The notes under the pieces were generated by a model. That model ran no database searches. It was not told where the DNA came from and worked only from the letters and a program-made list of their open reading frames with translations. Shown here one piece after another: positions 40,089 to 44,410 of a stretch of 44,410 bases of DNA; the stretch's first letter is position 1; every line of letters begins with the position of its first letter. The translations under genes and the position numbers were made by a program. This DNA is from a virus, in IMG/VR virus record IMGVR_UViG_3300045135_002240, positions 1-44,410 of that record, one strand, 5' to 3'.

Positions 40089-41762
40089 CTATATTTGCCA
40101 AACTTTCTTAATCATAAAACTTTCTTTTGCTCTATCAAGCTCACCATTTATCATAACAGTATTGCCTTCAAAGAGCAGGTTTTTATACTCTTCCCAAGCG
40201 TCTGAAAAGATAACGCAATCTATAGCGCAGCTGTAATCACTGACTGTGGAAAATGCCATCTTAGCACCTCTGTTTGGGCCATTCTTTATTTGTATCTCTC
40301 TGACAGCGTCTACCTGAACAGCTATTAAGGGATAATCTTTTATATTTTTATTTATCACATCTTTACATATCGCATTGGCAGAACTTGTATCGCAAGCGTC
40401 AACTTTGCTGCATGTCAAAGGTATTCCTAGCAAATGCTCCTCTTTCCCTGCTACCCACTCAGGCATGTCCTCAAGCTTATAGGGAGGGCTTTCTAAAGAC
40501 ATAACCATACCCTTGACAGACTCTAGCCTCTTCTTGTTTGCCACCGCTCCCTGCTTACCAGTAGGCAGTGATACGACATGCTTGAGTATTTCTAGAAATT
40601 CCTTGTCTCTTTCGTCAGGGTTTTCAAGAAGATGGTTTTGAATCCAACCTTTTTCTTTGTTCGTCAACTTTTGAAACAGCTCGTATTCATAAAGCATCTT
40701 AGTCCTATTGGACGACATGTAAGACATTGCACCAACTGAGATAAGGGCTTTTACTGCTGTGCTTGTTATCTTGTCAGAAAAGAACACAAGAAACTCTCTC
40801 CAACACCAAGCGTCTATTTCTTTATTAAGAGTCTTCTCAACATCGTCTTTATGCCTCTTGATTTTGTCAATAACAGCTTGACCAACGCTCTTCACATTTG
40901 AAAGACCAAAGAATATCTTTTCATCAATAATCTTAAAGTTTTTATTTGACTTTCTTAGGTCCGGAGGAAATATTTCTATGTTCATAACTCTACAGTTATT
41001 CACCAATTCATTTATCTCTTCATGAGGCTTTTGCTTTTCTTTTGAATAATAAAGATAAGAAGTAAAGAACTCTTTGCTAAAGTGAGCTTTGGCGTATGCT
41101 GAGAGGTAGGCATTGAAAGCGTAGCTGACTGCATGAGATTTATTAAAGCTATACCGTTGAGACTTTTCAATCCAACTGAATATTTCTTCGGCTTGCTCTT
41201 TGGTCACGACACCCTTCTCTTCTGCTTTTTGCAAGAATGAGGTCTTTACCTGAGCCATAACATCGGTTTTCTTTTTGCCGATAGCCTTCCGAAGGATGTC
41301 GGCCTCTTGTAGATTGAAACCAGCTATCTCCTGTGCAATCTGCATACTTTGTTCTTGATACACAAGAATTCCAAATGTCTCCTTTAGAGACTGCTCCAAA
41401 GCAGGATGGAAGTATTCTACAGATTCACGACCATGCTTTCTGTCAATGTAGTGGTTGGTAAGACTTTTTCCCTCTACGATAGCTTCCATACATCCGGGTC
41501 TCATAATTGATATGAGTCCAGCAAGCTCCTCTATGTTTCTGGGGCGCGTCTTTTTTGCCAAACTTTGGCCAAGCCTACTCTCAAGCTGGAAACAACCCTT
41601 AGTATTTCCGCTGCTAATTAAATCCCAAGTCCTTTCACAGTCCAAAGGAATCTCTCCAATATCAGGTCTAAACAGAGTTTTCCTGATTTCTTGCCTAGCA
41701 TCGTCTGAATTTTCAGAGCTTGTCTTAAATTCACAGCCACAGGCAAAAGTCAAAGTAGCCAT
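40089..41762 (-). CDS. dnaE: DNA polymerase III alpha, second part (fingers to OB), separate gene
   Basis: The product is 557 aa. After a 37-residue N-terminal extension with CGC (residues 8-10), homology to DnaE starts at IPLDCERTWDLISSGNTKGCFQLES (residues about 38-62). It continues with ISIMRPGCMEAIVEG, GILVYQEQSMQIAQEIAGFNLQEADILRKAIGKK (fingers), RYSFNKSHAVSYAFNAYLSAYAKAHF (203-228), a helix-hairpin-helix-like part (VGQAVIDKIKRHK), and a terminal OB fold (residues about 470-557: AKMAFSTVSDYSCAIDCVIFSDAWEEY). No polymerase aspartates are present; they are on the other gene. The ATG shares a base with the exonuclease stop (TAATG). The two gene products must assemble to give a working replicase. 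Confidence 0.9.
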   Translation of the reverse strand: MATLTFACGCEFKTSSENSDDARQEIRKTLFRPDIGEIPLDCERTWDLISSGNTKGCFQLESRLGQSLAKKTRPRNIEELAGLISIMRPGCMEAIVEGKSLTNHYIDRKHGRESVEYFHPALEQSLKETFGILVYQEQSMQIAQEIAGFNLQEADILRKAIGKKKTDVMAQVKTSFLQKAEEKGVVTKEQAEEIFSWIEKSQRYSFNKSHAVSYAFNAYLSAYAKAHFSKEFFTSYLYYSKEKQKPHEEINELVNNCRVMNIEIFPPDLRKSNKNFKIIDEKIFFGLSNVKSVGQAVIDKIKRHKDDVEKTLNKEIDAWCWREFLVFFSDKITSTAVKALISVGAMSYMSSNRTKMLYEYELFQKLTNKEKGWIQNHLLENPDERDKEFLEILKHVVSLPTGKQGAVANKKRLESVKGMVMSLESPPYKLEDMPEWVAGKEEHLLGIPLTCSKVDACDTSSANAICKDVINKNIKDYPLIAVQVDAVREIQIKNGPNRGAKMAFSTVSDYSCAIDCVIFSDAWEEYKNLLFEGNTVMINGELDRAKESFMIKKVWQI

Positions 41763-42439
41763 TATTCTTCTCCAGAAAAGGAGTCTCTAAATCTAACATT
41801 TTTAGCAGTTCTTCGGTACAGACGCAAGAACCTACACAATAAATTAGCAGTATCCTTTACATCTTTAAGTGCGTCATGGGCGTTTGCAGTGCTCATCCCT
41901 AGATAATCTCTCATATTATCCATACTAAAGCTCGTAACGTCCCTAGAGTTCTCAAACCAAGGAAACATCCAGTGCATTAAGTCTAGCTTGTCTCGCGGAT
42001 GAAAAATTTCTTTTCCAGAGGTGTGTTGCTGACACATCCTATTTACGATATGCAAATCAAAACCAAGTATATTATACCCGCAGGCCAGAGGAGCTGAAAA
42101 CTTTGTTTTGGTTTTGCCGGTCTTGTGAAATTTTTGCAGGAATCCGACGAAGTTAGACCATACATCTTTTTGGCTCGGTGCATTTCTCCAAGACTCCAAT
42201 ATCTCGTCAGTAGAGCAGTCTCTGATATTAGCGTGCCATTCTATGGTCGCCCTATTCCTATCTACATAGTCATCGGAATCTATGTCTACGGGACGCATGA
42301 AAGAATTGAACTCTGCGTTCTTTATTATTTCTAGCTTTCTAGGGTCAACAATTACAGCAGCAAGCTGTACCGGATTTACCTTATGTGGGTCTCTGCCATC
42401 TGTCTCGAAGTCAAAGACACAAATCTTGTTATAGTTCAT
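41762..42439 (-). CDS. DEDDh 3'-5' proofreading exonuclease
   Basis: The product is 225 aa of the DnaQ/epsilon type. Exo I is KICVFDFETDG with D10 and E12; Exo II is in ACGYNILGFDLHIVNRM (Asp after GF); Exo III is NAHDALKDVKDTANLLC with His and Asp, giving the full DEDDh set. It removes misincorporated nucleotides for the adjacent polymerase III-type replicase. It lies two bases after the small helical gene and shares a base with the following polymerase part. No C-terminal polymerase-binding peptide of bacterial epsilon is recognised. Confidence 0.9.
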   Translation of the reverse strand: MNYNKICVFDFETDGRDPHKVNPVQLAAVIVDPRKLEIIKNAEFNSFMRPVDIDSDDYVDRNRATIEWHANIRDCSTDEILESWRNAPSQKDVWSNFVGFLQKFHKTGKTKTKFSAPLACGYNILGFDLHIVNRMCQQHTSGKEIFHPRDKLDLMHWMFPWFENSRDVTSFSMDNMRDYLGMSTANAHDALKDVKDTANLLCRFLRLYRRTAKNVRFRDSFSGEE

Positions 42440-42441
42440 AA

Positions 42442-42741
42442 TTAGTTCTCGCTAGTACCTAGTTTCTTAAGAATATTGCGAATCTTTAGTTCTAAGCCAG
42501 ACTTTTGTGTCCTAACTCTTTCAAGTTCGTGCATCAAAAGTTGCTCTCTAAGTGTGTTTGTGTACTCTTTAAATGCCATCGCTCCATGTTGGTACGAATG
42601 AAGCTGTTTCTTAAGCTCTGCTATTTTCTTTGATGCCATATATATTGCATCTACGTCTCTGTCTGCGCCGCTAAGCAGGTCGTCTATAAAATCAGGCAAC
42701 CACTTATCAATAGCTTGGCTTACATGTTCTGGTTCAAACAT
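42442..42741 (-). CDS. Small helical protein in the replicase locus, 99 aa
   Basis: The product starts MFEPEHV at ATG 42741; a TTG at 42753 could add four residues. Its first 12 bases overlap the end of the uracil-DNA glycosylase gene. It is almost all helix: FEPEHVSQAIDKWLPDFIDDLLSGADRD at the N-terminus and a long coiled-coil-like second half (IAELKKQLHSYQHGAMAF...LREQLLMHELERVRTQKSGLELKIRNILKKL). No catalytic motif. Located between UDG and exonuclease, it may bridge proteins of the replicase, but that is only context. Confidence 0.55.
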   Translation of the reverse strand: MFEPEHVSQAIDKWLPDFIDDLLSGADRDVDAIYMASKKIAELKKQLHSYQHGAMAFKEYTNTLREQLLMHELERVRTQKSGLELKIRNILKKLGTSEN

Positions 42742-43288
42742 TGCTGAGACCAACCGCCTTAGAGATACACTCCAAAGAGATGTCCATTTTGTCCCTGCCC
42801 GTCTGCATCAAATAAGACGGGTGGTAACAAGGCACTATTAACGAGTCCATATAATCAACAGAGTGGGCTTCGCCTATATAGTCACCAAGTTTAAATGTTT
42901 TTTTCAATTTTAGCATGAGCCCTGTAGGAACTTTTCCAAACGTCAAAATTACTTTTGGTTTAAGCTCTTTGATTTCTGACCATAGCCAGCCTTTACAAGA
43001 ATCTATCTCTTCTTTCTTTGGCGCTCTGTTTTTCTTGCCGACAACAGGCCTGCACTTAACAACATTGGTTATGTAAACATCTTCTCTAGAAACACCGCAT
43101 TGAGAAAGCATTTTTGTCAGCAGTTCTCCACATCTACCAACAAAGGGCTCTCCTAACAAATCTTCATCTGCTCCGGGAGCTTCTCCCAGCAGCATTAAGT
43201 CGTTCTTGTTGCCTTTACCCCATACAACTTGATTCCTAGTCTCGCATAAACCACAGCCTCTACAGTCTTTCCAATCCTCAGACTTCAT
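42734..43288 (-). CDS. Family 4-type uracil-DNA glycosylase
   Basis: The product is 184 aa. Cys residues C9, C12 and C15 in DCRGCGLCETR, with C79 in VVKCRPV and C98 in EEIDSCKGWL, give the 4Fe-4S cluster positions of family 4 UDGs. Motif A is LLGEAPGADEDLLGEPFVGRCG (34-54), and the second catalytic motif is CYHPSYLMQ near the C-terminus. It removes uracil from DNA. In this locus it lies within the divided polymerase gene and overlaps its first part by four bases (ATGA), so it is made with the replicase. Confidence 0.9.
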   Translation of the reverse strand: MKSEDWKDCRGCGLCETRNQVVWGKGNKNDLMLLGEAPGADEDLLGEPFVGRCGELLTKMLSQCGVSREDVYITNVVKCRPVVGKKNRAPKKEEIDSCKGWLWSEIKELKPKVILTFGKVPTGLMLKLKKTFKLGDYIGEAHSVDYMDSLIVPCYHPSYLMQTGRDKMDISLECISKAVGLSNV

Positions 43289-44410
43289 TCTATATCTCCA
43301 TTTTCCAAAATTTCTTGAACGCCCATAATCTTATCTAACATGGCAATTCCTAAAACGTCAAACTTTATCATACCAATATCCTCCATATCTTGCATCTCAA
43401 GACCTCCGACAAGCCGTCTAGCTTTTGTATCTAGAACCATAGGGCATATCTCGTTAAGAGGAGAGGGTGAAATTACGACACCAGCAGCGTGTTTACTTTG
43501 AGCTCTTTTTGTACCTTCAAGCCTAATAGCCTGCTCGAATCTTTTGGAAAGTCTGCCTTGCATGTTTCCCTCGTCGTCAATATAACACCACTCTCTTAGC
43601 TCGTCTGGCTTATGTTCAAGAGCCCAACGTATGACTGATGACCCACCTGTCTCTTCCATCATTTCCTGAAGGTCTTCCGCAACAGCCGCCTTGTCAGGTA
43701 TGTGCTGGGTAATCATATTCATTTCATTAAAAGAGATACCACCATAAGCCCTTAGCACGTCTTTTATTGCTCCTCTACCCATCATTGTTTGGAACGTTAT
43801 CATTTGCCCAACTTTTTCTTCTCCGTATCTCTCCTTGATGTAATCAATAATTTCGTCTCTTTTGGAAACAGGAACATCAATGTCGATATCAGGCATAGAA
43901 ACTCTTCCTCCGGTGTTTCTTCCTGCGTTATAGAACCTCTCAAAAATTAATGAGTATTTTATTGGGTCAATTGATGTAATTCCAATTAGGTAAGAAACCA
44001 AACAACCAGCGGCAGAACCTCTACCCGGACCGGGTAACCAGCCATTGTCTCTGACAAAGTTGACTATATCTCTAACTATCAAGAAATAGCTTGACAAGCC
44101 AGCTCCCTGCAAGACTTTAAGTTCATGCTTTACTCTTTCTGCATACTCTTGGTGTCTTGATTTGTCAACCACACCTCTTATTTTTTCCGCCCAGCCATCT
44201 CTGCATAGTTGTCTAAGATGTTCATCTGGACCTAGTTCACAACTGTAAGGAGGTAGGATTGGTTCCCGAAGTATCTCATAGTCCTCACACATGTCAGATA
44301 TCAAAATTGTATTTTCAATTTCATCCTTAGTGTGAATCTCTTTCATCTCTTCAAAAGACGGTATATGGTACTTGTCCGACCTGAAGAATGTTGACAGAGG
44401 CACCTTTTCG
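43285..44410 (-). CDS. dnaE: DNA polymerase III alpha, first part (palm), 5' end outside window
   Basis: The frame is open to the right edge, so the PHP domain and true start lie outside; GTG 44403 is only the first start-like codon. Residues counted from there: IPSFEEMKEI and NTILISDMCEDYEIL mark the end of the PHP region. Next come LPGPGRGSAAGCLVSYLIG (123-141), MPDIDIDVP with two catalytic aspartates (171-176), MITFQTMMGRGAIKDVLR, and MIKFDVLG with the third catalytic aspartate (D349). The gene stops 23 residues later (EILENGDIE), just before the fingers. The missing domains are encoded 1.5 kb downstream as a separate gene. No intein start is present at its end. Confidence 0.9.
   Translation of the reverse strand, partial: EKVPLSTFFRSDKYHIPSFEEMKEIHTKDEIENTILISDMCEDYEILREPILPPYSCELGPDEHLRQLCRDGWAEKIRGVVDKSRHQEYAERVKHELKVLQGAGLSSYFLIVRDIVNFVRDNGWLPGPGRGSAAGCLVSYLIGITSIDPIKYSLIFERFYNAGRNTGGRVSMPDIDIDVPVSKRDEIIDYIKERYGEEKVGQMITFQTMMGRGAIKDVLRAYGGISFNEMNMITQHIPDKAAVAEDLQEMMEETGGSSVIRWALEHKPDELREWCYIDDEGNMQGRLSKRFEQAIRLEGTKRAQSKHAAGVVISPSPLNEICPMVLDTKARRLVGGLEMQDMEDIGMIKFDVLGIAMLDKIMGVQEILENGDIE

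Noticed and set aside
41700-43330. A split intein joining the two DnaE parts
   Set aside because: The first part ends EILENGDIE with no Cys-started intein block after it, and the second starts with MATLTFACGC and lacks the HN-Cys/Ser/Thr intein end. Nothing resembles intein splicing motifs at either end.
1-44410. tRNA genes, CRISPR arrays, insertion sequences or an integrase
   Set aside because: No cloverleaf-type sequence, spaced direct repeats, transposase or recombinase motifs were noticed on either strand by eye; a tRNA or covariance-model scan was not possible.

Overview
The window is part of a tailed double-stranded DNA bacteriophage (Caudoviricetes) with the layout of a long-tailed siphovirus. 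It has a densely packed virion module on the + strand (about 1-29,820) and a convergent replication, transcription and glycan module on the - strand (about 29,890 to the right edge). I see no ribosomal genes, tRNA genes, CRISPR arrays, insertion sequences or integrase. No sheath gene is visible between the neck genes and the tape measure, which argues for a non-contractile tail. The host cannot be named from the sequence. Arginine codons are mostly AGA/AGG and base composition is moderately AT-rich. No stretch longer than about 130 bases lacks a gene.

Left to right on the + strand: the 3' end of an unknown protein; three small virion-type genes with related N-termini, one carrying a LamG lectin-like domain; a zinc-ribbon connector-position gene; two further neck or tail-completion candidates; the probable major tail tube gene with its own candidate promoter and a terminator-like hairpin after it; three tail-assembly genes; a rho-independent terminator; an 11.7-kb tape-measure gene (3,888 codons); a 525-aa distal tail candidate; a 7.1-kb tail-hub/tip gene (2,360 codons) with serine-, glycine- and cysteine-rich segments; a glycosyltransferase; a small membrane protein; and a zinc-cluster protein. 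A long inverted repeat at 29,822-29,881 separates the two convergent modules and looks like a shared terminator.

The - strand, read right to left, is one almost gapless series of overlapping genes. It holds the first part of a DNA polymerase III alpha subunit (its PHP domain lies outside the window), a family 4-type uracil-DNA glycosylase, a small helical protein, a DEDDh proofreading exonuclease, and the second part of the polymerase as a separate gene. After a 62-base gap with a strong sigma70-type promoter come SSB, a sigma70-family factor, a nine-gene glycan island (two GT4 enzymes, GT-B-like and degenerate GT-A-like proteins, a methyltransferase fragment and a sugar nucleotidyltransferase), a Vsr-like homing endonuclease, a probable single-strand-annealing protein and a small unknown protein.

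The most notable feature is the polymerase. DnaE is divided into two genes exactly between the palm, which holds all three catalytic aspartates, and the fingers. UDG, a small protein and the exonuclease lie between the halves, and no intein sequence is visible at the break. Second is the compact phage glycosylation island, matched by a separate glycosyltransferase gene inside the tail operon.
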